Shown here in pieces: positions 24,168 to 34,600 of a stretch of 59,943 nucleotides of DNA. Location: the NCBI GenBank assembly GCA_902825945.1, contig CADECY010000027.1:17793-77735 (forward strand), given 5' to 3'. The notes beneath the pieces were generated by a model. That model saw only the letters and a program-made list of their open reading frames with translations. It had not been told where the DNA came from and did not search any database. This DNA comes from an uncultured Acidobacteriota bacterium. Lineage in GTDB: Bacteria > Acidobacteriota > Terriglobia > Bryobacterales > Bryobacteraceae. How positions within the stretch are numbered: position 1 is the first letter of the stretch; each line of letters begins with the position of its first letter. The position numbers were made by a program, and so were the translations under genes.

Positions 24168-27100
24168 CTAGAACTCCAGCTTGAAGATGATCTGCATGTA
24201 GGTGCGGCCTCCCTGGCCCGAGAAGCTACCCTGGTTGCCATTGATCTTGCCGAAGTTCTGCGGATTACGGAAATCCACCGTTGCGTTCGGCTGGTTGAAG
24301 AAGTACCGCTTGAACGGGTTGTTGATGTCATAGCGCAGTGAGCCCTTCAGGCGCTCGAAGAACACGAACGTCTTGGACAGGCTTGCCTGATGCCAGATCA
24401 TACCAGGACCAGTGACGATATTGCGGCCGCTGTTGCCCGCCGTGAACGAATTCGGATAGGCGAACGCGTTGATGTTGGCCCACGGTTCCGCGCAGGCGGT
24501 TTGGTGCCGGCACGGACCGTGCGCGTCCCAAGGCAACTTGATGTCGTCGTAGGTCTTGCCCGGAGCCATGTTCGCGCGCTGCCCGCCCGGCAGAAAGACG
24601 CCGGTCGCGCCAGTGAATCCGAACGTGAGTGGCAGCCCGCTTTCGAAGGTCTGGATCGCGTTCAGCTCCCAGTTGCCGAGCAGTCCATTGACGAACCAGT
24701 TGGAGCTGTTCATCCACTTCTTGCCCTTTCCGAACGGCATTTCCCAGGTGGCGTAGGTGACCCAGCGGTGAGACACGTCGTAGTTGGAACGAGCCTTCTC
24801 GAGACGGCGGTTATAGAACGTGATGCCTCCCGCGCCGCCATCGTCGGAAGCTTCGTCGATTGCCTTCGACCAAGTGTAGAACGACGTGAACGAGAGTCCG
24901 CGCGAGTAGCGCTTGTCTACCTTGAGGGTGCCGCCGTGGAACGACGAATGGCCGTAGTTGGAATAGTGGAAAACGTTGCCGAACTGTGGATAGGGCTTGA
25001 AATTCTGCGAGGCCGTCCGGATCCGTTCGAGTTGCGCCGGGTCGTTGGAGACGTTCAGCGGGATGACGTTCACGTCCCAGCGATTGAGCAACCCGACGCT
25101 CGCCGAACCCTGATAGTTCAACTCCACCACCATGCCGCGGCCGAGCTCGTATTGGAAGCCGCCGTTCCAGTTCATCGTGTAGGGCATGCGCATGTTCGGG
25201 TCGAACCACGAAGCCGCGCGTCCGCTGAAATTGCTGCCGCGGAAAGGAGAGACGCCATTGGCGATCGGAAATGTGACGGCGCCCGGACCGTTGCGAAGGA
25301 AGAACGCCACGTCGGGATTGCCCACCGCCTGCTCGACAGTGGTGGTGGCCAGGTACTCGTCGAAATTTTCGTTGAGACCGTTGGTCCAGAGATCGAGAGT
25401 ATTGACCGCCAGTCCGCCTCGGAAGACCAGCTTCGGCGAGATCGTGTAGGCCATGCCGACGCGCGGCTGGAAGTTGTTCAGGTCGCGCTTGGAGAGCAGG
25501 CCGGTGGGATGGAGCAGCGCGCCCGGACGGCCCGATAGCGGGTCGACCGCGGTGGGGCTGAACTGACTTTGCTGTCCCCACTTCGTCGAGAACGGAGATT
25601 CATACTGCCAGCGGATGCCGAGGTTGAGCGTGAGCTTGGTGTTCACCTTCCAGTCGTCCTGGAAGTACGCGGCGTGGCCCCACCAGCGAGGCAGCCATGT
25701 GGCGACGTCCCGGGTGAAGTCGGCGCGGGTGACACCGCCCAGCATGAACGAGGCGAAGGCGTTCCCGGTGTTGGGACGGAACGGGAACTCAGTGCCGCCC
25801 ATGCGATAGATGCCTGAAGGCTCGGTGGCCACGCGGACATTGTGCCGCGTGCGCATCAACTCGTATCCGGTCTTGAACGTGTGGCGCCCTCGAACCATCG
25901 TCAGGTTCTCCTGCAGGCTCATGTTCTCGGCGATCTCTTGTGACGCCCCGCCCGGGAAGTCGAACAGGAGCTGGCCACCGCCGGAATTGCGAAAGTTCGG
26001 CATCGTGTCTCCGCTGACTCCGGGGATTCCAAGCTGGCTCGCCCAGTTCTGGCCGATGCTCTCCGGATTGCGGACAAACGCGCGGCGGTTGCCACCGAAA
26101 CGGACCTCGTTGATCACGGTAGGCGAGATCGTGAACGTATCGGAAACCACGAGTTGATTCTGATTGATCGGAATCGGCGTGACGTTGATATCGAAGATCG
26201 GATTGTTCACGTTGATCTGCCAGCGGTCGCGGAATGAACGATGGCGGAAGTAGGATTCGCGGCCGAAGATCTTGTGACGGTCGGAGAAGGAATGATCGAC
26301 CTTGAAGTCGAAGCCCGTGCGGTAGGAGCGATAGACGGTGTCGGCCGAAATGTTGTTCTGCACGCCTTGCCGGTTGACGAAGGTCTGGTTGTTGCGGTTA
26401 TTCTCCGGCCGGTAGGGATTGAAGCCCATGAACTTGTTGAAGACGGGATCGACACGCGACAACGGGAGCTGATTGCCGGGGAACTGCGTGCGCGAATAGG
26501 TGCCGTCCGCGAGACGAACCAGCGACGCCGGGTCATAGATGGGATCGCCGACTCCACCGAAGGCGAAGTCGCCGCGCAACATCGCTGGGGAGGGTACGGT
26601 GCGGTCGGCGTTCTCCGAGGCCTTCTCGTGATGGCGCTGGAAGCCCAAGAGGAAAAAGGTCCGGTTGCGGCCGTTGTATACCCTTGGCAGCACGACGGGT
26701 CCAGAGATGTTGCCCGACATCAGGTGAAAACCGAACGAGTTGGTGGGCGGCGTCGCATCCTGAAAGTTGCGGTGGATGAAGTGGCGCGCCATGTAACGTT
26801 CTTCCGCCAAGCCGTGCAGCTTGTTGGTGCCGCCCTTGAAGACGATGCTCATGACGCCGCCACCGGAGTGTCCGTACTCGGCGGGCAGCACGGTGGTAAT
26901 CACCTTGATCTCTTCCATGTTGTGCTGGACGGTTGACATGTTGCGGCCTGTACCGATGACGCCAGTGCCCGGAGTGAGCGACGAGACTCCGTCGCTGGTC
27001 ATCGAGAAGCTGCGCGAACGTCCACCAGCGGCATGGCCGTAGCCCGCTTGCGAGGTGACGCCAGGCACGTACCAGAGCATCGATTCGACCTTCATCTGCG

Positions 27101-27530
27101 GCGACGGCAGCTTCACGAGTTCCTGGCCGCTGACCAAGTGCCCGGTGGAGGATGTTTCGGTTTCGAGAAGCGAGGCTGAGGCGCCGACCTCGATCGATTC
27201 GACCACTTGGCCCACTTCGAGTTGCGCATCGACACGCACCGTCTCAGTGGATCGCACCGTGATCGCAGTGCGCACCAGCTTCTTGAAGCCTTGGGCTTCG
27301 AACGTCACTTCGTAGGTGCCCGGGTTGAGGTAAGGCTGGCGATACAGCCCCTCTTCGTTCGTAGTGGGCGAGTAGCTGAACCCCGTCTCCTTGTGGACCA
27401 TCCGGATTTGGACGCCGGCAATCACCGCCCCGGTGGTGTCGTTCACGGCTCCGACAATGGTTCCCTGTCCGGTTTGCGCCGGCAGCAACAGGACGGCTGC
27501 GAACGCGGATAGTGTGACACGCAAAAGCAT
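24168..27530 (-). CDS. Oar-like TonB-dependent outer-membrane receptor with carboxypeptidase-regulatory domain
   Basis: 1120 residues. A signal peptide (MLLRVTLSAFAAVLLLPAQ) precedes a beta-sandwich of the CarboxypepD_reg type (TIVGAVNDTTGAVIAGVQIRMV, residues 24-105). A plug domain (VESIEVGASASLLETETSSTG; SIVFKGGTNKLHGLAEERY) and a long C-terminal barrel ending in LQ-IIFKLEF follow. The C-terminal aromatic residue is typical of barrels. Such receptors take up large carbohydrate or peptide ligands with TonB energy. ATG 27530 is chosen for the signal peptide and a GAGG 7 bases upstream. It is divergent from a TrmB-type regulator and followed by the double esterase. Confidence 0.9.
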   Translation of the reverse strand: MLLRVTLSAFAAVLLLPAQTGQGTIVGAVNDTTGAVIAGVQIRMVHKETGFSYSPTTNEEGLYRQPYLNPGTYEVTFEAQGFKKLVRTAITVRSTETVRVDAQLEVGQVVESIEVGASASLLETETSSTGHLVSGQELVKLPSPQMKVESMLWYVPGVTSQAGYGHAAGGRSRSFSMTSDGVSSLTPGTGVIGTGRNMSTVQHNMEEIKVITTVLPAEYGHSGGGVMSIVFKGGTNKLHGLAEERYMARHFIHRNFQDATPPTNSFGFHLMSGNISGPVVLPRVYNGRNRTFFLLGFQRHHEKASENADRTVPSPAMLRGDFAFGGVGDPIYDPASLVRLADGTYSRTQFPGNQLPLSRVDPVFNKFMGFNPYRPENNRNNQTFVNRQGVQNNISADTVYRSYRTGFDFKVDHSFSDRHKIFGRESYFRHRSFRDRWQINVNNPIFDINVTPIPINQNQLVVSDTFTISPTVINEVRFGGNRRAFVRNPESIGQNWASQLGIPGVSGDTMPNFRNSGGGQLLFDFPGGASQEIAENMSLQENLTMVRGRHTFKTGYELMRTRHNVRVATEPSGIYRMGGTEFPFRPNTGNAFASFMLGGVTRADFTRDVATWLPRWWGHAAYFQDDWKVNTKLTLNLGIRWQYESPFSTKWGQQSQFSPTAVDPLSGRPGALLHPTGLLSKRDLNNFQPRVGMAYTISPKLVFRGGLAVNTLDLWTNGLNENFDEYLATTTVEQAVGNPDVAFFLRNGPGAVTFPIANGVSPFRGSNFSGRAASWFDPNMRMPYTMNWNGGFQYELGRGMVVELNYQGSASVGLLNRWDVNVIPLNVSNDPAQLERIRTASQNFKPYPQFGNVFHYSNYGHSSFHGGTLKVDKRYSRGLSFTSFYTWSKAIDEASDDGGAGGITFYNRRLEKARSNYDVSHRWVTYATWEMPFGKGKKWMNSSNWFVNGLLGNWELNAIQTFESGLPLTFGFTGATGVFLPGGQRANMAPGKTYDDIKLPWDAHGPCRHQTACAEPWANINAFAYPNSFTAGNSGRNIVTGPGMIWHQASLSKTFVFFERLKGSLRYDINNPFKRYFFNQPNATVDFRNPQNFGKINGNQGSFSGQGGRTYMQIIFKLEF

Positions 27531-27599
27531 CTGTGACCTCGCTGAGAATGGATTCTCGAACGATAACACGATGCCGCTGGGCGCGCAACGCCACGCCAT

Positions 27600-27619
27600 G
27601 TAGTATAGTTTTATACTAC
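27600..27619. promoter_or_regulatory. Operator-like palindrome between TonB receptor and TrmB-type gene
   Basis: GTAGTATA and TATACTAC form a perfect 8-bp inverted repeat with a 4-base spacer. The right arm contains TATACT, a -10 hexamer ending 4 bases before the TrmB-type ATG; on the other strand the same hexamer faces the receptor gene. A regulator bound here would block both promoters. Confidence 0.65.
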
Positions 27620-27621
27620 GA

Positions 27622-28494
27622 ATGGACGATTCGAAGATCACCGATCATCTCCATGCTCTCGGCCTCAACAAACTGGAGGCGCGCGTCTATGTCTGTCTGC
27701 TATCGCAACCGCCCATGACCGCCTATCGAGTGGCGAGTAGACTCGGGGTCGCGGCGGCGAACGTTTACAAGGCGATCGAATCGCTTTCGGCCCGGGGCGC
27801 GGTGCTGGTGGAGTGCGGCGACAACCGCCTGTGCAGCGCGGTTCCCGCCGCGGAGTTCCTCGCGCAACTCGAATGGGACTTCCGCGAGCGAAGCCGGAAG
27901 GCAGCCGGTGCGCTGTCGAAGCTCCGTCCAGCCGGGGCTGATGAGGGGTGGTACAAGCTCGAGTCGGTTCCGCAGGTGCTGCAACGCGCGAGGGAGATGC
28001 TCGACCGGGCGGAGAAGATCGCGGTGGTGGATGCGTTTCCGCGGGTGCTGGTGGAACTGCTCCCCGCGATTCGCGCGGCTGTGAAGCGCGGCGTCGAGGT
28101 GCTCGTGCAATCGTACGAACGAGTGAGGATCCCAGGCGCGAAGGTCGCCGTTCCGCGGACGAGCGCGCAATCGGTGCGGCTATGGCGAAGTGAACAGTTG
28201 AACCTGGCAATCGACGGACGGGAGTGCATCGTCGCGCTGGTGGACGGAGCGCTCACGCACGTCCACCAAGGGCTTTGGAGCCGAAGCGTCTATCTGTCGT
28301 GCATCGTCTTTGCTGGGCTGAAGAGTGAACACACGATTCACCGGATGCACGAGTGCCTGGGTGGCGACGATGAGTTGAACAAGCTGAAGAAGGTCCTGCG
28401 ATCGCACCGGTTTTTCGTGGATGCGGATGTTCCAGGGCAGGTAGAGTTGATGCGGCGATACACCGCCGCTCCGGAAGAAGAGGGGGATCGATGA
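27622..28494 (+). CDS. TrmB-family transcriptional regulator
   Basis: 290 residues. An N-terminal winged helix (LHALGLNKLEARVYVCLLSQPPMTAYRVASRLGVAAANVYKAIESLSARGAV) is the TrmB signature. A linker and a phospholipase-D-like sensor domain follow (EKIAVVDAFPRVLVELLPAI; GVEVLVQSYERV). Family members sense sugars in archaea and bacteria. The ATG lies 2 bases after an operator-like palindrome that also contains its -10 box, so the mRNA is probably leaderless and autoregulated. Likely targets are the divergent receptor and esterase. It overlaps the CPBP gene as ATGA. Confidence 0.88.
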   Translation: MDDSKITDHLHALGLNKLEARVYVCLLSQPPMTAYRVASRLGVAAANVYKAIESLSARGAVLVECGDNRLCSAVPAAEFLAQLEWDFRERSRKAAGALSKLRPAGADEGWYKLESVPQVLQRAREMLDRAEKIAVVDAFPRVLVELLPAIRAAVKRGVEVLVQSYERVRIPGAKVAVPRTSAQSVRLWRSEQLNLAIDGRECIVALVDGALTHVHQGLWSRSVYLSCIVFAGLKSEHTIHRMHECLGGDDELNKLKKVLRSHRFFVDADVPGQVELMRRYTAAPEEEGDR

Positions 28495-29156
28495 TCATTT
28501 CGTGCGTTGGCTGGATCGCGTTGGCGTGGGCCGCGTTTCTGGGAGCTCGCGCGCTCGCCAAGATGTTGCCCGGTTCGCCGCCGTGGCTGGGGCAGGTTGC
28601 CGTGAAGGCCCTGATGCTGGCGTTCGCGCTCGGCATGATGAAGTTCTCGGGACGTCCGTGGCCCGAGTTCGGCTGGAGCGCCGCACCCAAGGGAAGCTGG
28701 AAGCGCGCCGTGCTGATTGGCGCGGCACTCGGCGCCTCGTCCACGCTTCTGATCCTGCTCCTCGGCGGGAAAGGGCTGTCCGGGATGTTGCGCGGATACT
28801 CGTTTCCGGCCATCGTTCTGACGGTATGGCTGTGGTCGAGCTTCACTGAAGAGGTCTTCACCCGCGGCTGGCTGCAGACTTCGTTGCCCGTATGGCGCAT
28901 CGCGCTGAGCGGACTCTTCTTCGGTTCGATTCACGTGACGGTGATCTGGGCGGGAGCGGATACGATTTCCGGCTTGGTGATCGTGGGGGCGACGCTGTTG
29001 CTCGGGCTTTGGTGCGCGCGTTTGCGGGACATGCATGCCAGCCTGTGGCCCGCGCTATGGGCGCACATTGCCTTCAATATTGGAGGCATCTGCGGCGGAG
29101 TGGTCTATTCGATCGTCCACGTCATCCGGTTCGGAAAGCCGCCATCGATCGGCTGA
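28491..29156 (+). CDS. CPBP-family intramembrane glutamic protease
   Basis: 221 residues with about seven membrane segments. The three CPBP motifs are present: EEVFTRGW (EExxxR, catalytic Glu), FFGSIH (FxxxH) and HIAFN (HxxxN). Relatives cleave prenylated proteins or process bacteriocins. Start overlaps the TrmB-type stop, so it is co-expressed with that regulator. Its stop abuts that of the convergent porin gene with no gap. Confidence 0.9.
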   Translation: MIISCVGWIALAWAAFLGARALAKMLPGSPPWLGQVAVKALMLAFALGMMKFSGRPWPEFGWSAAPKGSWKRAVLIGAALGASSTLLILLLGGKGLSGMLRGYSFPAIVLTVWLWSSFTEEVFTRGWLQTSLPVWRIALSGLFFGSIHVTVIWAGADTISGLVIVGATLLLGLWCARLRDMHASLWPALWAHIAFNIGGICGGVVYSIVHVIRFGKPPSIG

Positions 29157-30449
29157 TCAGAACGTATACGCGGTGGACAGGTAGACAAGCCGCGAGTGCG
29201 CTCCGGGCGTGGTGTTCTTGACGAACGTTCCGGGAATGAACTGGCCGATCCCGGCGCCGATCGTGATGTTGCCCCACACGTAGTTGGTGTACAGGTCCAC
29301 CTCCTGACCCACGTAGCGGCCCGCGCGTCCATTGGCGGAACGAACGATCACGCGGCCTTGCGCGTTGTAGAGCGCATCGCGCGGGTCGGCGAGCCACGAG
29401 CAGTTGTACATCAGCGTCCAGGTCCACTGCTTGCGCATGTTCAGGGTGTTGACCGAGCGGATGTTGTGGATGTTGCGCCAGCCGATGAGATCGACGTGGC
29501 CCAGCTTGTCGTGGGCGGCGGGATAGAGCTGATCGAACGTTCCGCTCCTGCCGCTCGTGGGGTCGGTGCCGGAGGCGTACTTGTACTCGTTGGCGAAGTC
29601 GACCGGCTTCTTCTTGATGACCGTCTTGTACCCGATCAGGCCCACCCATCCGAACGCGCGGTGCGGGAGCGGGCCCACGTGCCCCGTCTGCCGAACGGTC
29701 TCGACGGTGAAGCGGAAGTTGCGCGGCAGCGGCACCGCCCAACGCGTTCCGAACAGCGTGATCCCGAGCGTTCCCACTCCGGTGAATCCACCCGGGCGGT
29801 TTTGATCGTGGCGCAACACGTAGACGTCCACGACGTTCTTGACGCCTACGTCTTTGAAAGTGTTGTAGGTGCCCCAGATCCGGTCGCCGAGCACCGGCCT
29901 GTTGAATGCGTTGCCGCGCGGAACGATCGTCGAAAGCCCCATGAATTCGAGCTTGACCCGCTTGTTAACCCAATAGAGCCGCGCATTGTCCCATGTGCGT
30001 GCCGTGTAGGCCCATTGGGGCGAGCCGATCAGACGTGTGTCGCCGTAGCTGATCATCTGGCGGCCGATGTTGAAGCCAGGCCCAGACTGCTTGGGTGAGA
30101 AGAACTCGGCGTAGCCTTCTTGCAGATCCAGCGGATCGCGTACGTTGCCGGGTGCCGGGAGACCATACCAGGGAGCACGTGTGTCCTGCGCGAGTCCCGA
30201 GAGTTTGATCCATGCGACGGGTTTGTAGACGGCGCCGAAGCGAAAGCGGATGAAGTCGGCCGCGAGATCGCGATCACGGCCGAACACCGGCCCGGTACGG
30301 TTTTCGGCGCGTTGTTTGACTTCCGCCAGAACCTGAAAGCGCTTGTCCGTCTTCTCACTCAGATATTTGTTGAGATCAGTGCCGAGGTTCTCCTGGGCGT
30401 GGAGGGCGGAAATGAAGAACAGCGCCGCGCAGGCGCACCATTGACGCAA
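29157..30449 (-). CDS. Alginate-export (AlgE-like) outer-membrane beta-barrel protein
   Basis: About 430 residues. A signal peptide (CACAALFFISALHAQ) is followed by alternating beta-strand sequence typical of the Alginate_exp family: DKRFQVLAEVKQRAENRTG, LQEGYAEFF, FNIGRQMISYGDTRLIG, and a closing STAYTF with terminal Phe. It forms a porin in the outer membrane; the transported compound is not known. A TTG at 30449 is the only start near the signal peptide and has no clear ribosome site, so the 5' end is uncertain. The upstream MBL gene ends 38 bases before. Confidence 0.8.
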   Translation of the reverse strand: MRQWCACAALFFISALHAQENLGTDLNKYLSEKTDKRFQVLAEVKQRAENRTGPVFGRDRDLAADFIRFRFGAVYKPVAWIKLSGLAQDTRAPWYGLPAPGNVRDPLDLQEGYAEFFSPKQSGPGFNIGRQMISYGDTRLIGSPQWAYTARTWDNARLYWVNKRVKLEFMGLSTIVPRGNAFNRPVLGDRIWGTYNTFKDVGVKNVVDVYVLRHDQNRPGGFTGVGTLGITLFGTRWAVPLPRNFRFTVETVRQTGHVGPLPHRAFGWVGLIGYKTVIKKKPVDFANEYKYASGTDPTSGRSGTFDQLYPAAHDKLGHVDLIGWRNIHNIRSVNTLNMRKQWTWTLMYNCSWLADPRDALYNAQGRVIVRSANGRAGRYVGQEVDLYTNYVWGNITIGAGIGQFIPGTFVKNTTPGAHSRLVYLSTAYTF

Positions 30450-30487
30450 GGTTCGATGATATCGAAATCGCCACCGGAGTTGCTGAC

Positions 30488-31348
30488 TCACTCTTCGCAG
30501 TAGGCAAGAACCTCGAGCACCGCGCATCGCAGTTGAAAAGGGTTGGGAGGCGGCCCCCAAAGCGCGATCGCGAGATCGTGAGGGGACTTCCCGGTTCGCG
30601 CCTTCGCTGCGCGCACGCTTTGCATCTTGCGCTGACAGTGAACGAGCAGAGCCTGGATGTGCCGGCGGTGATGCTGAAATGGAAGCCCATGCGCGGGCAG
30701 CACCCAGTCGATGTCGAGTCCAGCGAGCCGGAGCAGCGATTGGCGGTAGCGCTCGAGTGAGCCCGGCTCGTACTCGATATAGGGTGCGTGATGCTCGACG
30801 AGCTGATCGCCGGTTATCAACAGCTTCCGTTCTGGGAAATGGAAGCAGAGATGCCCGGCCGCGTGTCCGGGTGTGTGGATCGCGATCATCGGGCCGAGCG
30901 CGGTTTCGATGAGGTCACCGTCCTCGATCCACTCGTCGGCGGTGCAGCCACCGAACGCCCGTCTCATCATGAGCGAATGCGCACGGATCTTTTGACGCGC
31001 AACGGCGGGAACACCAGACTGGCTCAGCACGGCATCCTCCGCGGCGAGCCATTTCTCCGGTTCGTTCAGCGCGGCCAGCACCTCGGATTCGAGGCGATGC
31101 ATGCGAATCGGAGCGCCGGTCGCGGCGCGAAGCTTCGCCGCTGCTCCGCAATGATCGGGGTGCGCATGGGTCACGATGATCTGGCTGATCGGACCCGGCA
31201 GAGCCGGCGGACTGCTCATCCCGCAGTCGATCAGGATCCAGGCGCTGTTTCGCAGCGGCACGAGGTAGGCGTTGAGCGATCCGGGTGAGACTGGGAGAGC
31301 AACCTCCAAACGCTGGATGGGCAGTATGAACTTGTCGCTCGCGGCCAA
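30488..31348 (-). CDS. Metallo-beta-lactamase-fold hydrolase
   Basis: 286 residues. The metal-binding motif THAHPDHCG (HxHxDH) near residue 60, a downstream TPGHAAGH and a GDQLVEHHAP Asp complete the two-metal site. The LACTB2/glyoxalase-II-like layout, with a C-terminal helical part rich in RxK, suggests a hydrolase of thioesters or nucleic acids; the exact substrate is open. Start is TTG 31348; no ATG fits. Last residues are AYCEE. No obvious operon partner other than the downstream porin. Confidence 0.85.
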   Translation of the reverse strand: MAASDKFILPIQRLEVALPVSPGSLNAYLVPLRNSAWILIDCGMSSPPALPGPISQIIVTHAHPDHCGAAAKLRAATGAPIRMHRLESEVLAALNEPEKWLAAEDAVLSQSGVPAVARQKIRAHSLMMRRAFGGCTADEWIEDGDLIETALGPMIAIHTPGHAAGHLCFHFPERKLLITGDQLVEHHAPYIEYEPGSLERYRQSLLRLAGLDIDWVLPAHGLPFQHHRRHIQALLVHCQRKMQSVRAAKARTGKSPHDLAIALWGPPPNPFQLRCAVLEVLAYCEE

Positions 31349-31637
31349 GTCTTTATTCTACGCATGGAATCGGCATCGCGCCTGGCGATTCGCCGCCGAA
31401 GGGACTGCTCGGGATCTCGACTCTCATGAACCGTTGCGACACGGATCAGATGTGACACGCCGGGCTCAGCATCGCGGAATGGAAGATGCGGAATCAGGTT
31501 CCTCGCAACTGACGTGCCGGGCAGGGCCGGGCCGAGTTTCAAAGCCACTGTTGGCGCGGATTCGCTCCAACAAATCGGCATCGCCAGGCGGAACGGCGAA
31601 CGGAGACCAAGTGTGTTCGAATTGGGGGGCGGCCCGT
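31349..31637. other. Gap with no recognisable gene
   Basis: 289 bases between the metallo-hydrolase start and the dnaE2 stop. No convincing open frame with a start and ribosome site, no tRNA fold and no strong hairpin with a T-run was seen. It presumably holds the promoter of the metallo-hydrolase gene. Confidence 0.5.
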
Positions 31638-34600
31638 TCAGTGAAAATCGTGGGACTCCACGGTTACCTCACCCAGGTCGAGAGCTTCCACTCTCCCTAC
31701 TTTGAGCGATGCGGCTCCTTGCAAATTCTGAAGTACGCCCTCGAGCAATAAATATGGGGCGCTGGTGAGCACCAGCCGGTTGGCTTCGAACAATCGCGGA
31801 CTCACGATCGTGTTCGCGATGCCGGTCTCGTCCTCGAGACTGAAGAAAGCGAATCCCTTCGCTGTTTCCGGGCGCTGCCGGCAGATCACGCAGCCGGCCA
31901 CACGAATGATCCGGCCGTTGGGCGTGCGCGGAAGATCGGCGGCTAGCGTTACACGGCGCGAGACCAGATAGTCGCGATACAAACGCATCGGATGCGCGCC
32001 CACGGTAAGTCCGGTACCGTTGAAATCGGAGTAAAGCCTCTCGCGCGCGGTCATCGGCTGGAGTGGAGAATCGTCACGGGCGGCCTCGAGATCAGCAAGC
32101 AATGGGCCCACGGGCCGCAGCGCCAATTCGCCCTCCCAAAGCGCCGTGCGGCGGTGAATCGGGCTCGTTTTGACGAAATTCAGCGCTCCGATTTCGGCAA
32201 GCATCCGGAGTTCGTCGCGATGCATCGCCGGAACGCGATGGGTCAGATCCTGGATGCTCGCAAACGGACCCGGCTCACGCGCGGCCACGATCGCCTCGCC
32301 AGTCTGCTTGCGCAACCCTCGCACGTAGTTGAACCCGAGCCGCATCGCCTTCTCCGGAGTGAGCGTGCATGGCCAGTAGGATTTCGTCACGTCCACGGGA
32401 AGCACGCGCAGCCCGTGGCGTTGCGCATCCTTGACGAGGGTCGATGGCTGATAGAAGCCCATCGGCTGACAGTTCAGCATCGCGGCGGTATAAGCGGCGA
32501 GGTAGTGTTCCTTCAGGTAGGCGCTCGTGTAGGCGATCAGCGCGAAACTCGCCGCGTGCGATTCGGGAAATCCGTAGAGCGCGAACGAGGTGATCGATTG
32601 CACGATGCGATCCTGCACCTCGCCCGTGATGCCGTTGGCGTTCATGCCGCTCCGAAGCCGCTCCTCGATTTGCGACATGCGCGCCTGCGAGCGCTTGAAG
32701 CCCATCGCGCGGCGCAATTCCTCCGCTTCGCCGCCCGTGAAATTCGCCACCGTCATCGCCATCCGCAGCAACTGCTCCTGAAACAACGGCACACCGAGCG
32801 TTCTCGCCAGCACTGGTTCGAGCGAGGGATGCAAACTCTCAGGAGGTTCGAGACCTTCGCGCCGCCGCAGATACGGATGCAGCATGTTGCCGACGATCGG
32901 ACCCGGGCGGATGATTGCCACCTGCACCACGATGTCGTAGAACTTCGCCGGCCGCATTCGCGGCAGCACCGACATCTGCGCGCGGCTCTCCACTTGGAAC
33001 AACCCGATCGTGTCGGCGCGCTGCAAGGTCGCATAAACAGCCGGATCGTCATACGGAATTCGCGCGAGATCGGCCTTCTCGCCGTAATCGCGCTCGATCG
33101 TTTCGAGCGTCTCTTCGATCACCGCCATCATGCCGAGCCCGAGCAGGTCGACCTTGATCAGGCCGAGATCGGCGCAATCTTCCTTGTCCCACTGAATGAC
33201 CACGCGGCCGGGCATGGTGGCCGGTTCGAGCGGAACCACCGAATCGAGCGCGTCCTGACAGATCACCATGCCGCCGGAATGTTGCCCGAGATGGCGCGGC
33301 AGATCCTGAATGTCCTTGTACAGGTGCAGAAACTTGCCGATGCGCGGATCGGCGGGATCGAAGCCCGCTTCGCGGAAGCTTTTGTCCGGACCTTCTTCCT
33401 TACTCCGGAATCCCCAGCGCGACACGAGCGACGAAAGCCGGCCCAAGTCGCCTTGCGGGAATCCGAGCACCTTGCCCACGTCGCGGATTCCCGAGCGCCC
33501 GCGATAGGTGATCACGTTCGCCGTCATCGCCGCGCCCCGTTCGCCATAGCGCTGATAGACGTGCTGAATCACGCGTTCGCGCTGATCGCCGCTCGGCAAG
33601 TCGAGATCGATGTCGGGCCATTCGCCGCGTTCCTCCGAAAGAAATCGCTCGAACAGCAGTTCCATCCCCACCGGATCCACTGCCGTGATTCCGAGCGAAT
33701 AGCAGACCGCGCTGTTGGCCGCCGATCCGCGCCCTTGCACCAGGATCTGGTTGCGGCGGCAGAATTCGACGAGATCCCACACGATCAGGAAGTAGCCGGC
33801 GAGATCGAGCTTTTCGATCAACGCGAGCTCGCGCTCGATCTGCCGGCGCGCCTTCTCGTGATAAGGCTGATAGCGGCGGCGCGCGCCTTCATCGGTCCGC
33901 TGGCGCAGAAACGAGTTCATGTTTTCGCCGGGTGGAACCGGATAAACAGGGAAGCGATAGCCGAGATCGGCCAGCGTGAATTGCAACCGCGCGGAGAGAT
34001 CCTCCGCGGCATCGATCACACGTGGCATGTCGGCAAACAGCCGGCGCATTTCCTTCTCGCCCTTGAGATGCCGCTCGGCATTGCGTTCGAGCAACCGGCC
34101 GGCTTCGTGAATCGTGGTCTTCTCGTGGACGCACGTGAGCACGTCCATCAACTCACGCTTGGATCGCGTCGCATACTTCACACCGTTCGAAGCGACGAGC
34201 GGCAGTTTCCACTTCGCCGCGAGATCGAGCAGATAGCGGTTGCGGGCCTCTTCCTCGCGATCGAAATGGCGCTGGAGTTCGAGATAGACCGAATCCGCTC
34301 CATAGATATCGATCAGCCGCGCGAGATCGTGCTCGCCGCGTGTGAGGCACAGCAGTCCCTTGCTGAACCGGCGGAACTCCTCTTCGTTCGCCACTGCCTT
34401 GCCTTTCTCCGATCGCAGCTTCATCGCGGTGAGCAAGCGGCACAGGTTTTGATATCCGGCACGATTTTCGGCGAGCAGCCCGTAGCGTCCGCCTTCTAGC
34501 GCGGAGACCTCCGCTCCCACGTTCGCGCGGATTCCGGCCTTCTTCGCCGCCATGTAGAAGCGTGGCGCGCCCGCGACATTGTCGCGATCGATCAGCGCGA

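Noticed and set aside
31992..34499. An 835-codon open frame on plus, antisense to dnaE2
   Set aside because: It lies wholly opposite a gene with clear polymerase motifs; long antisense frames are expected at this GC content. Its translation is rich in Arg/His with no domain pattern.
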